Shown one piece after another: positions 55,201 through 64,000 of a DNA stretch of 64,000 nucleotides. How positions within the stretch are numbered: position 1 is the first letter of the stretch; every line of letters begins with the position of its first letter. The DNA is from Liolophura sinensis. Lineage: Eukaryota > Mollusca > Polyplacophora > Chitonida > Chitonidae. The stretch lies in contig NC_088295.1 of assembly GCF_032854445.1 (NCBI RefSeq), forward strand, positions 93,861,805 to 93,925,804, read 5' to 3'. The notes beneath the pieces were generated by a model. The model had not been told where the DNA came from. It did not search any database and saw nothing but the letters and a program-made list of their open reading frames with translations. Made by a program: the position numbers and the translations under genes.

Positions 55201-58200
55201 TATAGATACAGGTAGATCAAGGCTATTCACAAATGAATGCTCTTTAGTTGACAATGTTTTTGACTGAGAAAGAATCAGCTTTTATTTATCTTGGTGAATA
55301 TTACTTCAAGCTAAGTACCTGACAATGTACTGGTATGCTACGAATACCTAGTAATAGCTGATTTTACACTGTGTTGGGTTCTATTTGTGATTTTCACTTC
55401 TGACTTCTCGTAAACGTCAGTATTAGCGCCGCCGTGTTTATTTATTTATTTGGTGTTTTACGCCGTACTCAAAAATATTTCACTTATACGACCGAGATTG
55501 GAATTATGGTGGGCGGAAACTGGGCTTTAGGAAACCCACGACCAGGTTGCTGGAACATATGTAGTAAGACCATGAGCACTACTGTGTGGCTGGAGGCAAT
55601 GTGGATAGCCTTTACACGGCTATTGTTGTGAGTTTTCCTCCTCTATTGTCGCTTGTATATAAAGGATTTCCGGAATTCTGCCTTCCCTTCTTATTTTCCA
55701 ACTAAATATAGTTTCAAAATGTGGTGACACGATCAGAGGTACAGCTATTCCTTGTAGCTCCTTAACTGAAATCACACAAACATCATGTTTCTATAGCAGA
55801 CAGATGAACTCTCATTTTCTGAACGGCTAGAGACTTTTAAATGTTTGAATACAGCCTCTTGATGATGTGGCTATCGCCGTGATCTTACCCATAACATCCA
55901 CCATACACTTGTAGGTACCGTCATCGCTTACTTTTAGCCGCAAGATCTTCATTGTACCCTCTACTGCAATGATCTGGTACCTGCCACCATTGTTCATCCT
56001 GACAAAGTCAGCAGACTGGTCCTGCCAAAACACATAACACAAGTTGTTTCTTTTTCTCTCTTTTTCAAAAGAGATAAACATACCTTTACCAATTCAGGGG
56101 AGATGCATCAAGTCAAACATACGTGTGCCTTGTACCAATTCAGGACAGATACATCAAGTCCACATACCTTGTACCAATTCAGGGCAGATATATCAAGTCA
56201 GACATAGATATACATCATACCAGTTGATGGCAGATGCATCAGGACAGATGAATCAAGTCACACATACCATGAGTTAGTTCAGTACAGATGCATCTTGTAC
56301 AAATTCAAGGCAGATGTATCAGGCCACACATACCTTGTGCATTTTCTCGGTCGGTGGCCGGTTACTGCTGGCCTTGCGGTGCATCGTTGGACCCTTGTCC
56401 TCGACATCCTTGGTCATCTTTGAGGAACTTGTCAAGGTGGCTGGAGCTGAAGAGATTAACGTAGCATGTGAGAGCCCCAGATTTAACCCAAACAGGAATG
56501 AGTGAGTGCTTGGGGATTAACGTCGTACCTAACCCAAACAAGATATTACTAGTGCAAACCTGACCTCGTTAGAAATTCTACATCTGTTCTACCTACGGCG
56601 ACATGGCCATGTGAACAACTTTTACAGCTGAAGTGTAACTTTGTGCGATGACAAAAAACCTGCTGTGTGTTAACCGCTTAATGCTGTTCATTTTGTCAGG
56701 GAACTAGAATGACATTGTGTTCATGTTTCATTTATTGCACAGTTTTGTACTTTATCCCGCATCTAATTTCAGCTTTTAATCAGGAACTCACCTCTAACTT
56801 CCACTGTAATTGAATGCTCTTCGTAGCGCCCAGTACTGGGAATTTCAGCGATACATAAATATTCTCCGTTGTCGTCTTTGGTGATGTTACGAATTTCCAG
56901 GCCATTTGGCACTGGGATGTATCGACCTCCTGAAATGTAGCAATGATAAAACACGTTATTCTTTATCCACAACGCCTACATACCTTTACACACATACACA
57001 CGCGGGCATCTGTATCCACAACTCCTATACATCTATACACACATACACACACGGACATCTGTATCCACAACTCCTACACATCTATACACACATACACACG
57101 CGGACATCTGCACCCACAACTCCTACACATCTACACACACATACACAGAAGGACATCTGCACCCACAACTCCTACACATCTACACATACATACACACAAG
57201 GACATCTGTACCCACAACTCCTACACATCTACACACACATACACACGCTGACATCTGCACCCACAACTCCTACACATCTATACACACATACACACACAGA
57301 CATCTGCACTCACAACTCCTACACATCTACACACACATACACAGAAGGACATCTGCACCCACAACTCCTACACATCTATACACATATACACACGCGGACA
57401 TCTGTACCCACAACTCCTACACATCTACACACACATACACACAAGGACATCTGCACCCACAACTCCTACACATCTATACACACATACACACGCGGACATC
57501 TGCACCCACAACTCCTACACATCTACACACACATACACAGAAGGACATCTGCACCCACAACTCCTACACATCTATACACACATACACAGAAGGACATCTG
57601 CACCCACAACTCCTACACATCTACACATACATACACACAAGGACATCTGTACCCACAACTCCTACACATCTACACACACATACACACAAGGACATCTGCA
57701 CCCACAACTCCTACACATCTATACACACATACACACGCGGACATCTGCACCCACAACGCCTACACATCTACACATACATACACACAAGGACATCTGCACC
57801 CACAACTCCTACACATCTATACACACATACACACGCGGACATCTGCACCCACAACTCCTACACATCTACACACACATACACATGCAGACATCCGTACGCA
57901 CAACTCCTACACATCTACACACATACACACAAGGACATCTGCACCCACAACTCCTACACATCTACACACACATACACACAAGGACATCCGTACGCACAAC
58001 TCCTACACATCTATACACATACACACACGGACATCTGTATCCACAACTCCTACACATCTATACACACATACACACGCGGACATCTGCACCCACAACTCCT
58101 ACACATCTATACACACATACACACGCGGACATCTGTATATACAACTCCTACATACCTTTACACACATACACACGCGGACATCTGCACCCACAACTCCTAC

Positions 58201-61200
58201 ACATCTACACACACATACACAGAAGGACATCTACACCCACAACTCCTACACATCTATACACACATACACACGCGGACATCTGCACCCACAACTCCTACAC
58301 ATCTATACACACATACACACGCTGACATCTGCACCCACAACTCCTACACATCTATACACACGCTGACATCTGCACCCACAACTCCTACACATCTACACAC
58401 ACATACACATGCAGACATCCGTACGCACAACTCCTACACATCTACACACATACACACACAAACATCTGTATTCACAAGTCCTACACATCTATACATACAT
58501 ACACACAAGGTCATCTGTACCCACAACTCCTACACATCTATACACACATACACACGCGGACATCTGTACCCACAACTCCTACAAATCTATTCACACATAC
58601 ACACATGGATGTTTCTACCCATAACTCCTACACATCTATACATACACACACACGAGAACATCTGTATCCACAACTCCTACACATCTACACATACATACAC
58701 ACAAGGACATCTGTACGCACAACTCCTACAAATCTATTCACACATACACACAAGGATATGTGCACCCACAAGTCCTACACATCTATACATACATACACAC
58801 AAGGACATCTGTACCCGCATCTCCTACACGTCTATACATACATACACTCGAAGACATCTGTATCCACAACTCCTACACATCTATTCACACATACACACAA
58901 GGACATCTGCACCCACAACTTTCTACAATTCTACACATACATACACACAAGGACAACTGCACCCACAACTCATACAAACCTATTCACAAATACACACGCG
59001 AATATCTGTACGCACAACTCCTACAAATCTATACATACATACACAGAAGGACATATGTATCCACAACTCCTACAAATTTATTCACACATACACACGCTGA
59101 CATCTGTATCCACAGCTCATACAAATCTATTTACACATACACTGTTACGACCCAAACTGTCTGTATTATAAAGAGATGGCTTGTTGGAAATACACGACAG
59201 TTTAGCCGCACAAAAAAGTAACCAAAACCAGCAGATTTGATTTTATTTAGGTTTAACAAGAACAGATAACAAGACTTTTACAAATACTAAAGTACTAAAG
59301 TTTAATATGAAAGGATAGCAGTATCTATACAAATACTTAAGTACTTACATGTACAACGGTGTCAAGTCCAAACGGACGCATATATTCCACAATGCTGAAA
59401 ATCATACAGGCATAAATGCACAAATAAGAGGGAAAATCCACAGTATAACGGAGTGTACACAAAATTCCACAGACAGGGTCCACGTACTAATAAGCACTGT
59501 GTACACAAGAGCACAAATTAAATATACAAGTTCAGACTGAAAAAGTGCTCGGTGGAGATAGGATATAACAAAGCCAGAGGCTATAAAGACACCAAAATTC
59601 AGCACAAAAGGTCTACTAAAGTAACACACAGCGAAAGCTCTCAATAATTCTCCTTTCTCTCCCTTTGACCTGCTTTCATACGTCTTATACAGCTAAATTT
59701 AGAAGCTGACGGCAGTTATGCACATAACACATTCAACTTTCAAGAAAACAAAGCTTTCCTAACTTTTTTTTACTTACAATATATGTTAAACAATATATGT
59801 TAAACAATAATATATACAACATTGTAAAAGCACATGTAATTAAACATGTTATACACAACTTATACACGAGACAAGCAATCTGCAATAACATTATCTTTTC
59901 CCTTAACATGTTTGATTTCAAGATTGTATTCTTGCAACAATAAACTCCACCTTAACAATCTCTGATTCTTTCCCTTAACTTTCTGTAGAAACACAAGTGG
60001 ATTGTGATCAGTATTTACAATCACAGTTTGTCTCGAAGCTGTTACATAAACTTCAAAATGTTGCAGAGCTAAAATAACAGACACACGTTCTTTTTCAACA
60101 GTTGAATAAGTTCTCTGAAACTTGTTAAGTTTACGGGAAAAGAAACAAACTGGATGATCAACACCAAGATTGTCTTCCTGAAGCAAAACAGCACCTACAG
60201 CAACATCACTTGCATCAACTGCTAACTTAAAAGTTTTCTCAAAATTAGGTGCTTAACTTGACCTTGGCCGACAACATGGCCCAAATATGTGACAGTGGCA
60301 CAACAAAATTCACTTTTTACAGGATTGACGGTAAGTTTAGCATGGTTAAGTCTCTCAAACAACTGGCGTATTCTGGAAATGTGCTGTTCCCAAGTGTCGG
60401 TGAAGATAATGACGTCGTCTATGTAGACACGACACCCGTCCAAACCGGAAGTGACCTCATTCATAAGGTGTTGATACGTATCTGGGCTATTCCTCATTCC
60501 AAATTACTTTGTATTGAAAGAGTCCATCGGGCGTAGAAAAGGTTGAAACTTCACGAGCCTTAGGAGTAAGAGGTTTCTGACCAGGTTGAAATGACCGAAC
60601 AACAGATTTCTCATCATATCTACGTTCATATTCTTCTGAGTACATTCAAGATTGGCTTTAGCCATTTCACATGATCTGACAAGCTTAGCACGAAAATCAG
60701 ATACATAATCCAAAAGATTTACATTACTTGTGTCATCATTGAGAAACTGTTCCTTGTAAATTAACAATGGTCCTCTAACAGTATGTCCAAATACTAAATC
60801 AAATGGACTGAAACCCAGTGATTCTTGTACTGACTCTCGAACAGCAAACATAAGAAATGGAATACCTTCATCCCAGTCTTTCTCTGTGTTATAACAATAA
60901 GTCTTAATCATGTTCTTTAATGTTTGGTGAAATCTTTCAATTGCACCTTGACTTTCTGGGTTTTTTGGGTAAACCAAACAGAGTAAAAAACTTTGTTGAA
61001 GCTTTGACAACAGGCTTGGAGTTTATATTCCTTAAAGGAACATCCTCGGGAAATCTGGTTGCTGTACACATAATAGTTAACACATACTGATTCCCAGACT
61101 TCGTCTTAGGTAGCGGACCTACACAATCAATCAATATTCTGCTGAATGGCTCTTGAGAAGCTGGTACAGGCTCTAATAGTGCCTTAGGAATAGTCTGATT

Positions 61201-63511
61201 AGGCTTACCCACTACCTGGCATGTATGGCGTGATTTACAAAACTGGGTTACATCTCCCTTTAATCCTGGCCAAAAGAAGTGGTTCAGTATCCTGTAGTAT
61301 AAACTTTCTGATAACGGCAAAAAACACAGTAACGGACTTACAAGATACATTTCTTACACAAATGTTTACTCAAGGCGACTGCATTGATAATGATGAATCA
61401 GACCATTGGAAACCTAGTGACATATCACATGTTTCTAAATATCAGCTTGTAACTGAACAGCATAAATTTCATGTTTATTTGACAGAGCTCTCGATGATTG
61501 TGTTATTTCATCTGAACCTGTGTGTTATTATGTCAAGTCTGATATACTTATGCGTAAATGGAGACCACCGTATGTATCTGTTGATGATGACTGGGCTGTT
61601 AAACATCAGATTGTTGTACCTAAGGCATACCCAACTGGAAATTTTACGTATGGCACATGAAATATACACAAAATTCCACAGACAGGGTCCATGTACTAAT
61701 AAGCACTGTGTACACAAGAGCACAAATTAAATATACAAGTTCAGACTGAAAAAGTGCTCGGTGGAGATAGGATATAACAATGGCAGAGGCTATAAAGACA
61801 TCAAAATTCAGCACAAAAGGCCTACTAAAGTAACACACATCGAAAGCATCCAAAACTCTCAATAATTCTCCTTTCTCTCCCTTTGACCTGCTTTTATAGG
61901 TCTTATATAGACTGGTGGAGTTTTCTAGAATCAGAAAATTCCTGAACAATTTTTGTAAACAAACAGGCCCCGAACTGAGCGAATTCTTGAACATTTTAAG
62001 GCAGAGGCGGACAGCAGGCCCTGAACTCAGCATATGTAAACAGTGGCAAGCTAAAATTAGAAGCTGACGGCAGTTGTGCACATAACAACACACAAGGACA
62101 TCTGCATCCACAACTCCTACAAATCTATACATACATACACACAAGGACATCTGTATCCACAGCTCATACAAATCTATTCACACATACACACGTGGACATC
62201 TGTATCCACAGCTCATACAAATCTATTCACACATACACACGTGGACATCTGTATCCACAGCTCATACAAATCTATTCACACATACACACGTGGGCATCTG
62301 TATCCACAGCTCATATAAATCTATTCACACATACACACGTGGGCATCTGTATCCACAGCTCATACAAATCTATTCACACATACACACAAGGACATCTGTA
62401 TCCACAGCTCATACAAATCTATTCACACATACACACTTGGACATCTGTACCCGCAACTCCTACAAATCTATTCACACATACACACGTGGACATCTGTATC
62501 CACAGCTCCTACAAATCTATTCACACATACACACGTGGACATCTGTATCCACAGCTCATACAAATCTATTCACACATACACACGTGGACATCTGTATCCA
62601 CAGCTCATACAAATCTATTCACACATACACACGTGGGCATCTGTATCCACAGCTCATATAAATCTATTCACACATACACACGTGGGCATCTGTATCCACA
62701 GCTCATACAAATCTATTCACACATACACACAAGGACATCTGTATCTACAGCTCATACAAATCTATTCACACATACACACTTGGACATCTGTACCCGCAAC
62801 TCCTACAAATCTATTCACACATACACACGTGGACATCTGTATCCACAGCTCCTACAAATCTATTCACACATACACACGTGGACATCTGTATCCACAGCTC
62901 ATACAAATCTATTCACACATACACACGTGGGCATCTGTATCCACAGCTCATATAAATCTATTCACACATACACACGTGGACACCTGTATCCACAGCTCAT
63001 ACAAATCTATTCACACATACACACAAGGACATCTGTATCCACAGCTCATACAAATGTATTCACACATACACACGTGGACATCTGTATCCACAGCTCATAC
63101 AAATCTATTCACACATACACACGTGGACATCTGTATCCACAGCTCATACAAATGTATTCACACATACACACATGTCCGCGTGTGTATATCCAAGGCATAG
63201 TTTACGTGTACTCCACACAGACCTTGGAAATTTACAGAATACTGTACTAAAATATAATTAGAACTTACATGCCATAATTTGTACAATATGTGCCTTGGGA
63301 ATATACGCTTTACTACTAGCCCAGTTAATGTCCACCACCCTCCCGTGGTTCCCACACCAGTGAACATCCCGGTTTAACTCACCGTCTATAGTTTTGTCGT
63401 TGTGGGACCAGGAGACCTCGGGCTGAGGGCTACCACCCACGCGACATTCGATAAGGGCATCTGTGTAGATGGTGGGACGCTGATACTGCTTACCCGTAAA
63501 CGTAATATCCT
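51372..63511 (-). CDS. NCAM/fasciclin II-like cell adhesion molecule, internal exons (partial)
   Basis: Minus-strand exons, 5' to 3': 63383-63511, 56792-56929 (Ig domain 1); 56334-56446, 55889-56021 (Ig-like domain 2); 54940-55110, 54469-54624 (FN3 A'); 53888-54015, 52979-53174 (FN3 B); 52052-52222, 51372-51506 (FN3 A'', duplicate). All junctions are GT-AG and all phases agree (1 between domains; 1, 0, 1, 0 and 1 inside them). The order Ig-Ig-FN3-FN3 is that of NCAM/fasciclin II/apCAM proteins, which mediate homophilic adhesion of neural and other cells. The first Ig exons of the gene lie beyond 64000. The membrane or GPI-anchor end was not found downstream. Introns hold minisatellites, a SINE and an LTR element. 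Confidence 0.85.
52979..54015 (-). CDS. FN3 domain B, two exons
   Basis: Exons 53888-54015 (phase 1 to 0) and 52979-53174 (phase 0 to 1). Together they encode a fibronectin III domain: S-V-P-E-P-V-N-I-L, then L-V-W-E-K-P-R-D-G-G-L-P-I-K-H-Y-V-L-R-Y and L-I-P-D-R-T-Y-Q-I-E-I-D-A-V-N-V-L-G-R-S-D. The expected Trp, Tyr and Leu of the FN3 core are present. No duplicate of this domain is seen next to A''. Confidence 0.85.
53222..53700. repeat. 59-bp and 27-bp minisatellites in an FN3 intron
   Basis: 53222-53405 has three copies of a 59-bp unit (GTTTCTGGTCTAGATGTTAG, GGTTATGGGTCATCAGCAAG). 53405-53700 has about ten copies of a 27-bp unit (ATGTCTTGTACAATAACACC, ATCCAAT). Both lie between the two exons of FN3 domain B. 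Confidence 0.92.
54469..55110 (-). CDS. FN3 domain A', two exons
   Basis: Exons 54940-55110 and 54469-54624, phase 1-1-1. The core is A-L-P-L-P-P-S-T-V-E-V-V, R-W-I-R-L-R-I, L-P-V-T-G-Y-R-V-Q-Y-S, then L-N-P-S-T-L-Y-T-F-S-V-Y-A-R and ending M-T-K-E-I. It joins in frame to domain B. Confidence 0.86.
55437..55560 (-). mobile_element. SINE family 1, 3' half
   Basis: TTTATTTATTTATTTGGTGT through AATATTTCACTTATACGACC and GAAACCCACGACCAGGTTGC. It lies in the intron between FN3 A' and Ig 2. Confidence 0.82.
55889..56446 (-). CDS. Ig-like domain 2 lacking the usual Cys and Trp
   Basis: Exons 56334-56446 (phase 1 to 0) and 55889-56021 (phase 0 to 1) join in frame between Ig 1 and FN3 A'. The second half has a normal strand-F motif (S-D-D-G-T-Y-K-C). 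In the first half the place expected for the first Cys reads H-R-K-A-S-S-N (CGC, one step from TGC), and the expected Trp region reads E-K-M-H-K. The final strand after Y-K-C-M-V-D-V-M is cut short by a strong donor. It may be a disulphide-free Ig fold, a decaying domain or an alternative exon pair. Confidence 0.6.
56076..56340 (-). repeat. 38-bp minisatellite repeating an exon donor
   Basis: About six diverged copies fill most of the 312-bp intron inside Ig-like domain 2. On the minus strand the unit reads ATTGGTACAAGGTATGTGG, then ACTTGATGTATCTGTCCTGA. The ACAAGGTATGTG in it is the same as the exon-intron junction at 56334 (CACAAG then GTATGTG), so the array appears to have grown from that donor. 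Confidence 0.8.
56500..56535 (-). mobile_element. SINE family 2, tail fragment
   Basis: GAGTGAGTGCTTGGGGATTA then ACGTCGTAC is the reverse complement of the family-2 tail. Confidence 0.65.
56792..63511 (-). CDS. Ig domain 1, two exons split by a 6.45-kb intron
   Basis: Exons 63383-63511 and 56792-56929, phase 1-1-1. A complete I-set domain: D-I-T-F-T-G-K-Q, A-L-I-E-C-R-V-G-G-S-P-Q-P-E-V-S-W, then N-G-L-E-I-R-N-I-T-K-D-D-N-G-E-Y-L-C and a closing H-S-I-T-V-E-V-R. The Cys-Trp-Cys core and D-x-G-x-Y-x-C motif are intact. The intron holds a 49-bp minisatellite and an LTR element. Confidence 0.87.
56975..59142. repeat. 49-bp minisatellite, left part
   Basis: About 44 copies of a 49-bp unit (ACATCTGCACCCACAACTCC, TACACATCTATACACACATA, CACACGCGG) in the Ig 1 intron. 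The plus strand lacks stops in all three phases of the unit, giving a 486-codon frame rich in Thr and His that I do not call a gene. The array continues at 62088 beyond the inserted LTR element. Confidence 0.96.
59143..59729 (-). repeat. LTR of the Ty3/gypsy fossil, left copy
   Basis: 587 bp, TGTTACGACC at one end and GCACATAACA at the other. It is the longer of the two copies. Confidence 0.82.
61660..62087 (-). repeat. LTR of the Ty3/gypsy fossil, right copy
   Basis: Matches the left copy through ACAGACAGGGTCCATGTACT, TGAAAAAGTGCTCGGTGGAG and GAAGCTGACGGCAGTTGTGC. It ends at CATAACA next to the array. Confidence 0.8.
62088..63178. repeat. 49-bp minisatellite, right part with block duplication
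   Basis: About 22 copies of the same 49-bp unit in a distinct variant (GTGGACATCTGTATCCACAG, CTCATACAAATCTATTCACA). A run of eight or nine units, marked by TGGGCATCTG, TCATATAAATC and CTTGGACATCTGTACCCGC, appears at 62290-62530 and again at 62630-62880, so a block of about 340-390 bp was copied. Frames of up to 352 codons are by-products. Confidence 0.95.
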
Positions 63512-63599
63512 CTGCAAGCACCAAGAAATCAGTATTAGCTCAGCACAACTGTATGATTCACATTTCTTTCCATTAAAGACGTCAAATTCAAATCAATAA

Positions 63600-63770
63600 A
63601 TGGAAAGGGACCATCTCACAAACTCTGACCTGTCAGTGTGAGGGACCATCTCACAAACTCTGACCTATCAGTGTGAAGGGCCCATCTCTCAAACTCTGAC
63701 CTGTAAGTGTAAAGGGACCATTTCTCAAACTCTGACCTGTAAGTGTAAAGGGACCATCTCACAAGCTCTA
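63600..63770. repeat. 36-bp minisatellite upstream of Ig exon
   Basis: Four and a half copies of a 36-37 bp unit (AAAGGGACCATCTCACAAAC, TCTGACCTGTCAGTGT) in the intron before the first Ig exon seen. The last 230 bp of the window show nothing further. Confidence 0.9.
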
Positions 63771-64000
63771 GTTGTAAATGAGCAAAAAGTGGTTGTGAGA
63801 GGAAGCAGAATCATTGCGTGGCTTAATTCGTAACTCAATTGTAACTGGAGGTTGTCTTCAAAACAAAGGCTTGCTGGTGGCAAACGGGTTAAGTAATTTT
63901 CTACACTGTTGGTACCCAAATAACACAGTTGGGTGGTAGAGATCAGTAGATTTGAAACTAAAACAAAATGCGTCTAACGTGGGAGGTAGCTGCTGTATTG

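Larger units (their letters stand above)
59143..62087 (-). mobile_element. Broken Ty3/gypsy-type LTR retrotransposon
   Basis: About 2.9 kb, bounded by long terminal repeats that start TGTTA and end TAACA. A 4-bp direct repeat ACAC flanks it in the 49-bp array. Recognisable parts are a reverse transcriptase/RNase H piece (about 59.9-60.5 kb) and an integrase piece (about 60.5-61.35 kb), both reading on the minus strand. A short part of the region preceding integrase lies in the other orientation. The RNase H and integrase features place it with Ty3/gypsy (Metaviridae). gag and most of pol are absent and the parts are out of the family's usual order. The element is clearly a fossil with many breaks. 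By eye its LTRs differ at about 4% of aligned sites plus some length changes, so it is neither very recent nor very old. Confidence 0.88.

Noticed and set aside
56906-58366. 486-codon Thr/His-rich frame, and similar frames at 62192-63250
   Set aside because: Composition effect of a stop-free 49-bp unit; it lies in an intron on the opposite strand of the adhesion gene.
59143-62087. Copia-type element, because integrase lies on the far side of reverse transcriptase
   Set aside because: RNase H and integrase features are of Ty3/gypsy type; the odd order is better explained by rearrangement of a decayed element.

Overview
The window looks like nuclear DNA of a lophotrochozoan animal, most likely a mollusc. 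The evidence is long introns with GT-AG junctions, two abundant tRNA-derived SINE families of the kind common in mollusc genomes, a Yellow/MRJP-family gene, and an NCAM/fasciclin-like adhesion gene. I cannot name the species. By eye about one third of the 64 kb (roughly 22 kb) is minisatellite, with over twenty arrays whose units run from 15 to 110 bp. Most long open frames here are by-products of those arrays.

Layout. (1) 1-7.1 kb: no gene seen; two head-to-head minisatellites (599-2040), a third array split by a SINE, and several SINEs. (2) 7.2-18.2 kb, plus strand: a six-exon gene for a 303-residue single-pass membrane protein with a signal peptide, a CUB-like ectodomain, and a Ser/Arg-rich tail ending in a possible PDZ ligand. 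(3) 19.8-29.1 kb, plus strand: a six-exon gene for a 239-residue single-pass membrane protein with a galactose/rhamnose-lectin-like ectodomain and a Pro/Tyr-rich tail. The two genes share the intron phase series 1-1-1-1-2 and the same exon-to-domain layout, so they look like members of one modular receptor family. (4) 29.2-34.7 kb: arrays, a SINE and a small inverted-repeat element. (5) 34.8-36.2 kb, minus strand: an intact single-exon Yellow/MRJP-like gene; a decayed partial copy lies at 46.5-47.07 kb. (6) 36.2-51 kb: mostly arrays, SINEs and a second copy of a palindromic MITE-like element. (7) 51.4-63.5 kb, minus strand: an internal part of an NCAM/fasciclin II-like gene with one normal Ig domain, one unusual Ig-like domain and three fibronectin III domains. 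One FN3 module is a recent tandem duplicate. Its Ig intron holds a 49-bp minisatellite into which a broken Ty3/gypsy-type LTR element has inserted.

The most unusual theme is that several intronic minisatellites carry repeated copies of splice signals. The clearest is a 77-bp array (23.6-25.1 kb) whose last unit is the genuine 3' splice site of exon 2 of the lectin-like gene. A smaller array repeats the donor of the unusual Ig exon, and another repeats a branch-point-like motif just before an acceptor. Exon models come from reading frame, splice consensus and phase agreement only. No transcript or database search was available.
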